From positions 1 through 16,153 of the forward strand of contig WQSU01000018.1 in the NCBI GenBank assembly GCA_009787675.1: a DNA stretch of 16,153 nucleotides, read 5' to 3'. A program made the position numbers and the translations under genes. The notes under the pieces were generated by a model that was not told where the DNA came from, did not search any database, and saw nothing but the letters and a program-made list of their open reading frames with translations. Of this stretch, positions 1 through 7,866 are shown in pieces (position 1 is the stretch's first letter; each line of letters opens with the position of its first letter). Source of the stretch: Lentimicrobiaceae bacterium. Lineage in GTDB: Bacteria; Bacteroidota; Bacteroidia; Bacteroidales; WCHB1-69.

Positions 1-2
1 CA

Positions 3-305
3 TTTCCGCAGGCAGCGCTCGGCGGTAGTGTTGATATCCCTACGTTAGATGGTAAGGCGCGTGTGAAATTGGCTGCCGGCACACAAGGCGGACAAGTGCT
101 TCGCTTACAGGGAAAAGGATTGCCAGAACTGCACACTAACAGAAAAGGCGATCTCATCGTGAATGTGAATGTTTGGACACCTAAAAACCTTTCCCGAGAA
201 GAAAAAGAATCCATTGAAAAATTCTTAACATCAGATAATTTTGTGCCAAAGCCCGGCAAAAACGAAAAGTCATTTTTTAATCGGGTAAGGCAATTTTTCT
301 CATAA
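3..305 (+). CDS. DnaJ/CbpA-type co-chaperone, C-terminal part (5' end outside window)
   Basis: Only the last ~100 codons are present; the reading frame is open from base 3. The visible part is the second beta-sandwich of the DnaJ C-terminal substrate-binding region. It opens with FPQAALGGSVDIPTLDG, continues with the AGTQGGQVLRLQGKGLP strand-turn motif and a GDLIVNVNVWTP strand, and ends in the charged helix that closes this domain in DnaJ and CbpA proteins. Hsp40 proteins present clients to DnaK and stimulate its ATPase. The J domain and any zinc-finger region lie upstream of the window, so classical DnaJ cannot be separated from a CbpA-type protein with certainty. The short tail and the sugar-kinase neighbour fit a secondary CbpA-like paralogue better than the usual grpE-dnaJ locus, which is an inference. 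The next gene starts 12 nt downstream on the same strand and is probably cotranscribed. Confidence 0.88.
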   Translation, partial: FPQAALGGSVDIPTLDGKARVKLAAGTQGGQVLRLQGKGLPELHTNRKGDLIVNVNVWTPKNLSREEKESIEKFLTSDNFVPKPGKNEKSFFNRVRQFFS

Positions 306-317
306 AAAAAATCAACC

Positions 318-1415
318 ATGAGTCATTTCAACGCTACCCCTGACAAACGCATCGTAGTTACTTTAGATGCCGGCGGCACCAATTTTGTTTTTGGCGCTAT
401 TCAAGATTATCAATTCATTGTGAAGCCCATTTCAAAGCCCTCCAATTCAGATGTTTTGGAAAAATGCTTAGATACGTTGGTAGAGGGTTTTAATGAAGTT
501 ATTGTGCAACTGCCTGAGCCACCGGTGGCAATTAGCTTTGCCTTCCCCGGTCCCGCCGATTATCCCAATGGCATTATCGGTGGCTACTTGCCCAACTTTC
601 CTTCTTTCAGAAACGGCGTTGCGTTAGCTGATTTTTTAAAGGAAAAACTGAACCTGCCGGTGTTTATCAACAACGATGCAGACCTTTTCACCTACGGCGA
701 AGCGATTGTTGGTGTTTTGCCCGAAATCAACCAAAAATTAGAGCAATTGGGCAGCGCCAAACGATACCGCAACCTCATCGGGTTTACATTCGGAACAGGC
801 TTTGGATTTGGTATTTCCGTAAACGGAAAGATGTATGTGGGCGACAACAGCTGCTCTGAGATATTCTGCCTTCCCCACAAACATCTTAAAAATATTATTG
901 TAGAAGATGGCGTTTCGATTCGCGGTGTGAAAAGAGTGTATGGCGAATTAACCGGTGAAGCCCAACATAATTTGGAACCCTTTGATATTTACCAAATTGC
1001 CGAAGGAATAAAAACCGGAAACCGCGAAGCCGCCCAAAAAGCGTTTGCTGTTATGGGCGAAGTTGCCGGAAATGTAATTGCCATTTGCGCATCTTTATTG
1101 GATGGGTTGATTGTGATTGGCGGTGGGCTTACTAAAGCGGAGAAATACTTTATGCCCGCATTGCTTCAGGAAATGCGATCCCATTTCGCTACTCTTTCAG
1201 GCGAAACTGTGGCGCGCGTACAAAGCAGTGTGTATAATTTACAAAATGAAGAAGAATTTCTGCAATTTGCAAAAGGAAATCAACAACCTCTCCAAGTTTT
1301 CGGGTCTGCAAAAGAGGTGGTTTATGACCCGCAAAAACGAATTGGCGTTGCCATCTCCAAATTAGGGGCTGACGTTGCTACCTCGCTGGGAGCTTATGCT
1401 TTTGCGCTATTGTAG
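318..1415 (+). CDS. ROK-family sugar kinase
   Basis: The 365-residue protein has the ROK fold of ATP-dependent hexose or N-acyl-hexosamine kinases, which phosphorylate free sugars in the cytosol. The N-terminal phosphate-binding loop is DAGGTNFVFGAI (residues 17-28), the catalytic aspartate lies in NNDAD (118-122, D120), and a second phosphate loop is GTGFGFGISVNGK (159-171). A late glycine-rich adenosine-binding motif, VIGGG, is also present. The canonical ROK zinc site (CxCGxxGCxE) is missing: the region after VGDNS reads CSEIFCLPHKH, with only two cysteines. The length is slightly above the usual 300-320 residues. There is no N-terminal helix-turn-helix, so this is a kinase rather than a NagC-type repressor. 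The sugar specificity (glucose, N-acetylglucosamine or other) cannot be read from the sequence. It starts 12 nt after the co-chaperone gene, and its stop codon lies 3 nt from the stop of the convergent mutS. Confidence 0.85.
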   Translation: MSHFNATPDKRIVVTLDAGGTNFVFGAIQDYQFIVKPISKPSNSDVLEKCLDTLVEGFNEVIVQLPEPPVAISFAFPGPADYPNGIIGGYLPNFPSFRNGVALADFLKEKLNLPVFINNDADLFTYGEAIVGVLPEINQKLEQLGSAKRYRNLIGFTFGTGFGFGISVNGKMYVGDNSCSEIFCLPHKHLKNIIVEDGVSIRGVKRVYGELTGEAQHNLEPFDIYQIAEGIKTGNREAAQKAFAVMGEVAGNVIAICASLLDGLIVIGGGLTKAEKYFMPALLQEMRSHFATLSGETVARVQSSVYNLQNEEEFLQFAKGNQQPLQVFGSAKEVVYDPQKRIGVAISKLGADVATSLGAYAFALL

Positions 1416-1418
1416 GTT

Positions 1419-4028
1419 TTATCCCTTTTTCTTCTTCACCAACAGATTTTTAATTTCATTCAATTTCATTAATGCTTCTACTGGTGTGAGCCTATCAACA
1501 TCCGTGTCAATGATTTGTTCTTTAATATCTAACAACAGCGGGTCATCCAAATTGATGAAACTGAGTTGGTAGCCCTGTTCTTTCTTTTCTATTTTGGGTT
1601 TGGCGTCGGAGGTGGAGCGTGCGCTTTCTAATTGGTGTAACACTTCTTCGGCTCGTTTCAAAACAGCGTAAGGCATGCCCGCCATGCGTGCTACATGGAT
1701 TCCAAAACTGTGCTCGCTTCCACCTTGCTCTAATTTTCTTAAAAACAATACTTTATTGTTAATTTCCTGTACGGTAACGTGGAAGTTTTTAATGCGGGAG
1801 AACTGCTCTGCCATGTTGTTCAGTTCGTGGTAATGCGTGGCAAACAGTACTTTAGCCCGATATTGTTTGTGCTCGTGCAAAAATTCTGCGATAGACCATG
1901 CAATAGAAACACCGTCGTAGGTGCTGGTGCCGCGCCCAATCTCATCCAGCAAAATGAGGCTGCGATTGGAAATATTGTTCAAAATGCTTGCGGTTTCATT
2001 CATTTCCACCATAAAAGTAGATTCGCCTGTGGAGATGTTATCTGAGGCGCCAACGCGTGTAAATATCTTATCCACAATACTTAAATGGGCGCTCTCTGCC
2101 GGAATGAAACATCCCATTTGCGCCATCAAAACAATCAAAGCGGTTTGGCGCAACAACGCCGATTTTCCCGACATATTGGGTCCCGTGATGATGATAATTT
2201 GTTGATGTTCATTATCTAAATAAATGTCATTGGCAATATAGGATTCTCCGGGCGGCAGTTGCTTCTCTATTACCGGATGCCTGCCGTTTTTAATCTTCAG
2301 CGCTGAGCCCTCTTCAAAAATCGGTTTCGTGTAGTGATTTTCAATAGAAACCATGGCGAAACATAACAATACATCCAAGCGGGCAATGAGACGCGCATTG
2401 AGCTGAATGGTAGGAATATAATCGAGCATACTCACTACCAAATCGTTGAACAAACGAGTTTCAATTTCAATGATTTTATCTTCTGCACCTAAAATTTTTG
2501 TTTCCAATTCTTTAAGTTCCTCTGTAATATATCGTTCAGCGCTGGTCAGCGTCTGTTTGCGAATCCAACAGTTGGGAACGCGATTTTTGTGAGCGTTTGT
2601 AACTTCGATATAATACCCGAAGACGTTGTTAAACCCAATTTTTAGAGAGGGAATGCCGGTAGCAATAGCCTCACGTTGTTGGATTTTGCCAAGGATATCT
2701 TTGCTGTTTTTGGTAATCGAATTTAACTCATCCAACTCCACATCCACGCCGGCGCTAAACACACGACCTTTGTTGATGACCACAGGCGCATCTTCATCAA
2801 TTTCTGTTTCAATACGTTTGCACAATGAAACAATAGGATTGAGTTGTTCTGCAATTTTTATCAATGCGGGTTGCTGCGCCGTGTGACACAACGATTTCAA
2901 CTGTTCCACTGCCCGCAGCGACCGCGCCAACTGCAACACCTCTCTGGGATTTACTTTTCCCGTTGCCACCTTCGATACCAAACGCTCCAAGTCGCCAATT
3001 GGTTTAACCGAGTGTTTTATTTTTTCCGAAAGATCTTCATTTTCAATAAAATACTTTACAATTGCCAAACGTTCTTCAATCATCACCTTTTCTTTGAGGG
3101 GGAGCACGAGCCACTTACGCAACATGCGTGAGCCCATAGGCGTTTGTGTTTGGTCTAAAATCTGTAACAGCGTAACAGCGTTTTCGTTAGGCGAATGAAT
3201 CAACTCAAGGTTGCGCACCGTAAACCTGTCCAACCACACATAATGCTCCTCTTCAATACGATTTAATTTATTAATATGTTGTATTTTATGATGTTGAGTT
3301 TCATACAGATAATGCAGTGCAGCGCCGGCAGCAATAATACCCAACGACAGGTTTTCCACCCCAAAGCCTTTTAACGAATTGGTTTGAAAATGTTTGGTGA
3401 GCAACTCATAACTAAAATCGGGCGTAAAAACCCAATCATCAAACGTAGCCAATAAAATTTTATCTCCGAAAAGTTCCTTAAAAGTTGCTGTTTTATGCTT
3501 TTGGACCACCAACTCGGAGGGTTTAAAATTCTGGAGCAATTTGTCCATATACTCTTGCGTTCCCTCTGCCACATAAAACTCTCCTGTGGAGATATCCACA
3601 AAAGCGATGCCACATAATTTATCTGTTAAATGAATAGAAGCCAAGAAGTTGTTCTCTTTCTGTTCCAACACCTTATCATTGATGGAGATGCCGGGGGTAA
3701 CCAATTCTGTAACGCCTCTTTTCACAATGGTTTTAGCCATTTTGGGGTCTTCTAACTGTTCGCAGATTGCCACGCGCAAGCCCGCCCGCACCAACTTGGG
3801 CAGATACACATCTAAAGAGTGGTATGGAAAACCTGCAAGATCAACGTATTGTGCTGCGCCGTTGGCGCGTTTGGTCAACACAATTCCCAATACTTGCGAC
3901 GTTTTAATAGCATCATCGCCAAAAGTTTCGTAAAAATCCCCAACCCGAAACAACAAAATCGCATCAGGATGTTTCGCCTTAAACTGATTGTATTGCTTCA
4001 TTAAAGGGGTTTCAACGGGTTTGCTCAT
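1419..4028 (-). CDS. mutS: DNA mismatch repair ATPase MutS
   Basis: MutS recognises base mismatches and small loops and starts repair with MutL. The 869-residue product has the full domain order. The N-terminal mismatch-recognition domain carries the Phe-x-Glu wedge in GDFYETF (F32, E34). Connector, lever and clamp domains follow to about residue 570. The ATPase domain has Walker A GPNMSGKS (616-623), the ABC signature STGESTF (666-672), Walker B LILLDEIGRGTS (691-702) and the H-loop FATHYHE (729-735). A lysine-rich tail follows, and the length is normal for bacterial MutS. The presence of the Phe-x-Glu motif and the absence of an Smr domain separate it from MutS2. The ATG at 4026-4028 fits the conserved N-terminus. 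A TAnnTTTG promoter box lies 68-75 nt upstream, giving a leader of roughly 60 nt. The gene is divergent from mutS2. Confidence 0.97.
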   Translation of the reverse strand: MSKPVETPLMKQYNQFKAKHPDAILLFRVGDFYETFGDDAIKTSQVLGIVLTKRANGAAQYVDLAGFPYHSLDVYLPKLVRAGLRVAICEQLEDPKMAKTIVKRGVTELVTPGISINDKVLEQKENNFLASIHLTDKLCGIAFVDISTGEFYVAEGTQEYMDKLLQNFKPSELVVQKHKTATFKELFGDKILLATFDDWVFTPDFSYELLTKHFQTNSLKGFGVENLSLGIIAAGAALHYLYETQHHKIQHINKLNRIEEEHYVWLDRFTVRNLELIHSPNENAVTLLQILDQTQTPMGSRMLRKWLVLPLKEKVMIEERLAIVKYFIENEDLSEKIKHSVKPIGDLERLVSKVATGKVNPREVLQLARSLRAVEQLKSLCHTAQQPALIKIAEQLNPIVSLCKRIETEIDEDAPVVINKGRVFSAGVDVELDELNSITKNSKDILGKIQQREAIATGIPSLKIGFNNVFGYYIEVTNAHKNRVPNCWIRKQTLTSAERYITEELKELETKILGAEDKIIEIETRLFNDLVVSMLDYIPTIQLNARLIARLDVLLCFAMVSIENHYTKPIFEEGSALKIKNGRHPVIEKQLPPGESYIANDIYLDNEHQQIIIITGPNMSGKSALLRQTALIVLMAQMGCFIPAESAHLSIVDKIFTRVGASDNISTGESTFMVEMNETASILNNISNRSLILLDEIGRGTSTYDGVSIAWSIAEFLHEHKQYRAKVLFATHYHELNNMAEQFSRIKNFHVTVQEINNKVLFLRKLEQGGSEHSFGIHVARMAGMPYAVLKRAEEVLHQLESARSTSDAKPKIEKKEQGYQLSFINLDDPLLLDIKEQIIDTDVDRLTPVEALMKLNEIKNLLVKKKKG

Positions 4029-4036
4029 TTTAAAAA

Positions 4037-4063
4037 GTTTATAGGTGGATAGGTTTATAGGTG
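4037..4063. repeat. Direct repeat in the mutS leader
   Basis: GTTTATAGGTG occurs twice, at 4037-4047 and 4053-4063, with a 16-nt period. Both copies lie inside the predicted untranslated leader of mutS, immediately before its start codon. The repeats are identical over 11 nt; no function can be assigned. Confidence 0.7.
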
Positions 4064-4096
4064 TAATTCTTTCTCATTCCTCATTTTCTGCGGCGG

Positions 4097-4104
4097 CAAA
4101 GGTA
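4097..4104 (-). promoter_or_regulatory. Predicted mutS promoter, Bacteroidota -7 box
   Basis: Read on the minus strand this is TACCTTTG, a perfect match to the Bacteroidota sigma-ABfr -7 consensus TAnnTTTG. It places transcription initiation near 4090, about 60 nt before the mutS ATG. A convincing -33 TTTG box was not found. Confidence 0.55.
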
Positions 4105-4164
4105 TTTTTTTCTTTGGAACACTAAATTTCTTTAATAGAAAAAATGACATCTAACGGAAATCAC

Positions 4165-4172
4165 TACTTTTG
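4165..4172 (+). promoter_or_regulatory. Predicted mutS2 promoter, Bacteroidota -7 box
   Basis: TACTTTTG matches TAnnTTTG exactly and ends only 5 nt before the mutS2 ATG at 4178. With a start site 5-8 nt downstream of the box, the mRNA would begin at or next to the start codon, so it would be leaderless or nearly so. No clear -33 box is seen. Confidence 0.5.
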
Positions 4173-4177
4173 CCCCC

Positions 4178-6640
4178 ATGATTTATCCGCAAAATTTTGA
4201 GGCAAAAATTGGGTTCGATATAGTCCGAGAGCAAATTAAAAATCTGTGTGTGAGTGATATGGGAAAAGAATATGTGAACAACATTCAATATTCTACCCGT
4301 TTTGACGAACTTACGGTGGCGTTGGAGCAGGCTTTTCAGTTTCAGCAAATGCTACAATTTGATACGGCGTTTTCGGCGCAGGATTTTCACGATGTGCGCC
4401 CGCTACTACGGGATATTCGTTTGGAAGGTTCTTTCTTAGAGGTAGATGAACTGGCGCAGGTGCGTGGCATGTTACAAGCAATTGTGCAAACTGTAGTTTA
4501 TTTCAGAATTAAAAATGATGAAGAAAAATACCCGCGCCTGTGGGATTTATGTAAAGATATTTTGTTGGAAAAGAATCTGTTAGAATCTATCAACAAAATT
4601 ATTGACCCAAAAGGGCAACTTCGCGATGGCGCTTCTGAAGAACTCCGCCGCATTAAGCGTGAGATTATCAAGATTTCGGGCGAGGCAGACAAGAAAATCA
4701 GGAAATTGCTCTCTGTTGCCAAGCAAGATGGCTTGGTGAAGGAGGATGCGGAGATGACCATTCGCAATGGACGCCTTTGTATTCCCGTGCCCGCGCAATT
4801 CAAACGCCGCTTGCAGGGCTTTATCCACGACGAATCGGCAACCGGACAAACCGTGTTTATTGAACCCACAGAGGTTTTTGATGCCAACAACGAACTGAAA
4901 GATTTGCTCAATGCCGAACGCAGGGAGATTATCCGCATTTTAACTGAGATTGCCAATGAAATAAGAGTTTCTATTCCCAATATTTTGATTGGAGTTGATT
5001 TTTTGGGCGTCATAGATTTTATTCGTGCTAAAGCGTTGTTTGCCATAAACATCAACGCCACGCTGCCCCATCTGTTTGATACGCAAATTATGGATTGGAA
5101 AAATGCAATCCATCCGGTTTTGTTTTTAACTTTTCAAAAAGAACATGCCGGAAGAAAAAAGGTGGTGCCGCTGGATCTTCAGTTGAACAAAGAAAAACGG
5201 ATTTTGATTATTTCGGGACCTAACGCCGGCGGAAAGTCAGTGTGTTTGAAAACCGTTGGGTTATTGCAATATATGTTACAATGCGGGTTGTTGGTGCCCT
5301 TGGATAGCACTTCCGACATGGGCGTTTTCACCTCCTTTTTTATTGCTTTAGGAGACGAACAATCTATTGAAAATGATTTGAGTACCTATAGTTCTCATCT
5401 TAAAAATCTGAATGTAATGTTGCATCAATTGGATCAAGCAGCTTTGTTTTTGATTGATGAGTTTGGTTCGGGAACGGAGCCCACGCTGGGCGGCGCCATG
5501 GCAGAATCAATTTTGGAGGAGCTCTACAAAAAGGATTCTTTCGGCATTATTACCACACACTATGGCAACCTGAAACTTTTTTGCGATACGCATAAAGAAG
5601 CGGAAAATGGCGCTATGTTGTTCGATACTACGCAGATGAAACCGCTGTTTAAGCTGCGGCAGGGAAAACCGGGCAGCTCCTTCACCTATGAAATTGCCCG
5701 ACAAATAGGCTTGCCCGAAACCATTATTGAAAACGCCATCTCCAAATCGGGAACCGCGCAAATTGATTATGAACGAAAATTAGATGAGATTGAAGTAGAG
5801 AAAATAGAAATAGACAATATGTTGAAACGTGTGAATCAAACCGATGAAAAACTGGCGGAGATGATTGCCCAATACAGCGCAAAGTTTTCAGAGTTTGAAA
5901 AGCAACGCAAAGAAATTCTGCAAGCCGCAAAAAATCAGGCAATAGCTATTGTTGACGGCGCCAATCAGGCGATTGAAAAAACAATTCGCGATATTAAAGA
6001 AGCCAAAGCGGATGCCGAAAAAACCAAGCTGATTCGACAAGAGGTACATCAGCATAAGGAGAAAATTGAAAAGGAGGTGCAAAAAATTGAAAAAGAAGAG
6101 GTTGTTGCTCCTATTGTACCTTTAAGACATGAACCCACGAAACCGCAACAGGAACCGTTAGACCCTAAAATTCATGTTGGAGATGCAGTGTTTATAAATG
6201 ATATTCAAACTATTGGAGAGGTTACACAGCTACAGGATGAGGATATTACCGTTTCCTTCAATTCTATTTCGTTTAAAACGCAGCTCAGTAAGGTTACGAA
6301 AATCAGCAAAAAGGAGGCGCGCAGTGTAAAACGCGGCGCCACAAAGATAGACGGCACGCGCATTGGCGACATGTTGAACGAAAAAATTGCCAAGTTTTCT
6401 CCTAAGATTGATGTGCGGGGGATGCGCGCGGAGGAAGCACTTCAAACACTGGAAGTTTACATCGACGAAGCGGTGTTGCTCGGCATACGCCAAGTTACTA
6501 TTTTGCACGGCAAGGGGAATGGCATTTTGCGCCACGTCATCCGGCAGTTCCTATCCAAACGTGGAGAGGTTTCGCAGTTTTATGACGATGCGGTGGAGCG
6601 CGGAGGGGCGGGGATTACGATTGTGGAACTGTTCGGTTAA
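4178..6640 (+). CDS. mutS2: MutS2 family ATPase with Smr endonuclease domain
   Basis: This 820-residue protein is the MutS paralogue that does not take part in mismatch repair. MutS2 proteins act on branched DNA and suppress recombination; in some bacteria they act on collided ribosomes (RqcU). It lacks the MutS mismatch-recognition domain. A core/clamp region covers about residues 1-300. The ATPase has Walker A GPNAGGKS (347-354), a signature-like LSTYSSH (401-407), Walker B ALFLIDEFGSG (422-432) and a TTHY H-loop (459-462). A long coiled coil rich in E, K, A and Q (about 525-645) and a small KOW-like linker follow. The C-terminal Smr domain (about 742-820) has DVRGMR (745-750) and the ILHGKGNGILR motif (775-785), which suggests an active nuclease. 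Length and order are typical. The ATG is chosen because the promoter box lies directly before it. Confidence 0.95.
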   Translation: MIYPQNFEAKIGFDIVREQIKNLCVSDMGKEYVNNIQYSTRFDELTVALEQAFQFQQMLQFDTAFSAQDFHDVRPLLRDIRLEGSFLEVDELAQVRGMLQAIVQTVVYFRIKNDEEKYPRLWDLCKDILLEKNLLESINKIIDPKGQLRDGASEELRRIKREIIKISGEADKKIRKLLSVAKQDGLVKEDAEMTIRNGRLCIPVPAQFKRRLQGFIHDESATGQTVFIEPTEVFDANNELKDLLNAERREIIRILTEIANEIRVSIPNILIGVDFLGVIDFIRAKALFAININATLPHLFDTQIMDWKNAIHPVLFLTFQKEHAGRKKVVPLDLQLNKEKRILIISGPNAGGKSVCLKTVGLLQYMLQCGLLVPLDSTSDMGVFTSFFIALGDEQSIENDLSTYSSHLKNLNVMLHQLDQAALFLIDEFGSGTEPTLGGAMAESILEELYKKDSFGIITTHYGNLKLFCDTHKEAENGAMLFDTTQMKPLFKLRQGKPGSSFTYEIARQIGLPETIIENAISKSGTAQIDYERKLDEIEVEKIEIDNMLKRVNQTDEKLAEMIAQYSAKFSEFEKQRKEILQAAKNQAIAIVDGANQAIEKTIRDIKEAKADAEKTKLIRQEVHQHKEKIEKEVQKIEKEEVVAPIVPLRHEPTKPQQEPLDPKIHVGDAVFINDIQTIGEVTQLQDEDITVSFNSISFKTQLSKVTKISKKEARSVKRGATKIDGTRIGDMLNEKIAKFSPKIDVRGMRAEEALQTLEVYIDEAVLLGIRQVTILHGKGNGILRHVIRQFLSKRGEVSQFYDDAVERGGAGITIVELFG

Positions 6641-6757
6641 TAATTTTACATCTTACGATTAGATCACACATTATAATAATTATTTTTCATATTATTCAGT
6701 AATAAATATATAGCCTTTGCAATCAATAGTGACGCCTTGAATTTAGAGCCTTGAAAT

Positions 6758-7432
6758 TCAACCTCGAATCAACCCATACGGCGTTTCTATTTCAATCACC
6801 GTTTTTGCTACAGGATGTTCGAAAATGATCCTTTGTGCCTGTAATGAAATGGATGCATCCGGATTGGAGCGTTTGGCGCCATATTTTAAATCTCCCTTAA
6901 TGCACATGCCGTTTGATGCGAGTTGAGCTCGAATTTGGTGGTGCCTTCCCGTAAACAGTTCTACTTCTAACAAATGGTAATTCTTGGTGGGCTGTAAATA
7001 TTTGTAATGTAGCGTTGCCGTTAAATAGCCCTCCTTCGGTTCATTAGAGATAATGCTTCGGTTTAGTTTTTCGTTTTTTTTGATGAATTGTTCTAATGTT
7101 TGTTCTTCAATCTCAGGTTTTTGTTCTACTAATACATGATAGAATTTTCTGATTTTTCTATGTTTAAACACTTCATTCATGCGCATAAGCCCTTTAGAGG
7201 TTTTGGCGTAAATGACTATGCCACTCACAGGTCGGTCAATACGGTGAACGATGCCTACAAACACGTTGCCCTGTTTTTGATACTTTTCTTTTAAAAAGGT
7301 TCTGATTTTTTCCGAGAGTGGCTCATCGCCCGTTTTATCGGCTTGCACAATTTCTCCCGGAAGTTTGTGTACAATAATTAAATGATTGTCTTCGTATATA
7401 ATACGTTCAGAGATAGGGATAATATCTTCCAT
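6758..7432 (-). CDS. RluA-family pseudouridine synthase, short form without S4 domain
   Basis: The 224-residue protein isomerises uridine to pseudouridine in RNA. The catalytic motif HRIDRPVSG (residues 63-71) contains the conserved aspartate D66 and is the RluA-type signature. Further on, ELFTGRHHQIRAQLASNG followed by GDLKYGAK are the conserved strands and loop of the RluA/RluC/RluD group. There is no N-terminal S4 RNA-binding domain; the protein starts directly with the synthase fold (IIYEDNHLIIVHKLPG). Short forms resemble RluA or TruC-like enzymes, and the target (23S rRNA, tRNA or another RNA) cannot be inferred from sequence. The ATG at 7430-7432 places the first conserved strand at residue 11, as expected. 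The gene converges with mutS2, with 117 AT-rich nt between the stops and no obvious hairpin terminator. Confidence 0.9.
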   Translation of the reverse strand: MEDIIPISERIIYEDNHLIIVHKLPGEIVQADKTGDEPLSEKIRTFLKEKYQKQGNVFVGIVHRIDRPVSGIVIYAKTSKGLMRMNEVFKHRKIRKFYHVLVEQKPEIEEQTLEQFIKKNEKLNRSIISNEPKEGYLTATLHYKYLQPTKNYHLLEVELFTGRHHQIRAQLASNGMCIKGDLKYGAKRSNPDASISLQAQRIIFEHPVAKTVIEIETPYGLIRG

Positions 7433-7457
7433 TATTTCTACATTATTTTTTGTGGCG

Positions 7458-7465
7458 CGAAAGTA
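7458..7465 (-). promoter_or_regulatory. Possible promoter box of the pseudouridine synthase gene
   Basis: On the minus strand the site reads TACTTTCG, one mismatch from TAnnTTTG. It ends 25 nt before the start codon, a normal spacing for this phylum. The mismatch makes the call weak. Confidence 0.3.
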
Positions 7466-7512
7466 TTTTTTTTATACAGATCTTAGGGCTATCTGTAGCA
7501 GATTTACACAGA

Positions 7513-7780
7513 TTAATATTTCACCACTTTCTTAACCACATTCCCAAGCTCTGTAGTTATTTTTACAAAATATAAACCTGTGTGCAGATGCGAGATGTTT
7601 ATCAGAGGTGAGGAATGAGAGGTGAGAGGAGAAGAATGAGAGGTGAGTTTTCTGCCGTAAACATCAAACCTCGACTACGCTCGGTGTCCCAATTCCTGAT
7701 TCGTAATTCCTAATTTTCAATTCCCCGCTCGTTGGGTTAGGATAAACAGAACAGAATATGCAATAAGGAATCCACCTCAT
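7513..7780 (-). pseudogene. Remnant of a type IX secretion C-terminal sorting domain, frameshifted
   Basis: On the minus strand, one frame from about 7753 reads CSVYPNPTSGELKIRNYESG, then a PSVVEV strand. This is the start of the type A sorting domain that directs proteins to the type IX secretion system. At about 7664-7669 the frame is lost: the expected F in a V-E-V-F-D-V-Y-G-R-K strand is missing and a stop appears. The adjacent frame then continues DVYGRKLTSHSSPLTSHSSP, LINISHLHTGLYFVKITTE and LGNVVKKVVKY, ending at a stop at 7513-7515. This is the complete canonical end of such domains. The frame is closed upstream of about 7800, so no passenger protein is attached. The piece is probably the tail of a decayed secreted protein; a sequencing indel could explain the frameshift but not the missing body. 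Confidence 0.75.
7606..7647. repeat. Two 21-bp tandem units inside the sorting-domain remnant
   Basis: Two adjacent 21-nt units (7606-7626 and 7627-7647) differ at only two positions and are rich in GAGGTGAG and GAATGAG words. Read on the minus strand they encode the repeated heptapeptide TSHSSPL. The unit preserves the reading frame because 21 is divisible by three. Confidence 0.75.
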
Positions 7781-7818
7781 TATGCTAATGGACTTTTGAT
7801 AATAAGCAATTTAATAAA

Positions 7819-7847
7819 AAGAGGCTGTCCTTTACGAACAGCCTCTT
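7819..7847 (-). terminator. Intrinsic terminator of the lipoprotein gene
   Basis: A perfect 10-bp stem (AAGAGGCTGT, 7819-7828, with ACAGCCTCTT, 7838-7847) encloses a 9-nt loop. On the minus strand it begins about 20 nt after the lipoprotein stop codon and runs into TTTTTATT. The position and the T-run make it a convincing rho-independent terminator for the minus-strand gene cluster. Confidence 0.85.
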
Positions 7848-7866
7848 GAACAACAATGATTATCGT

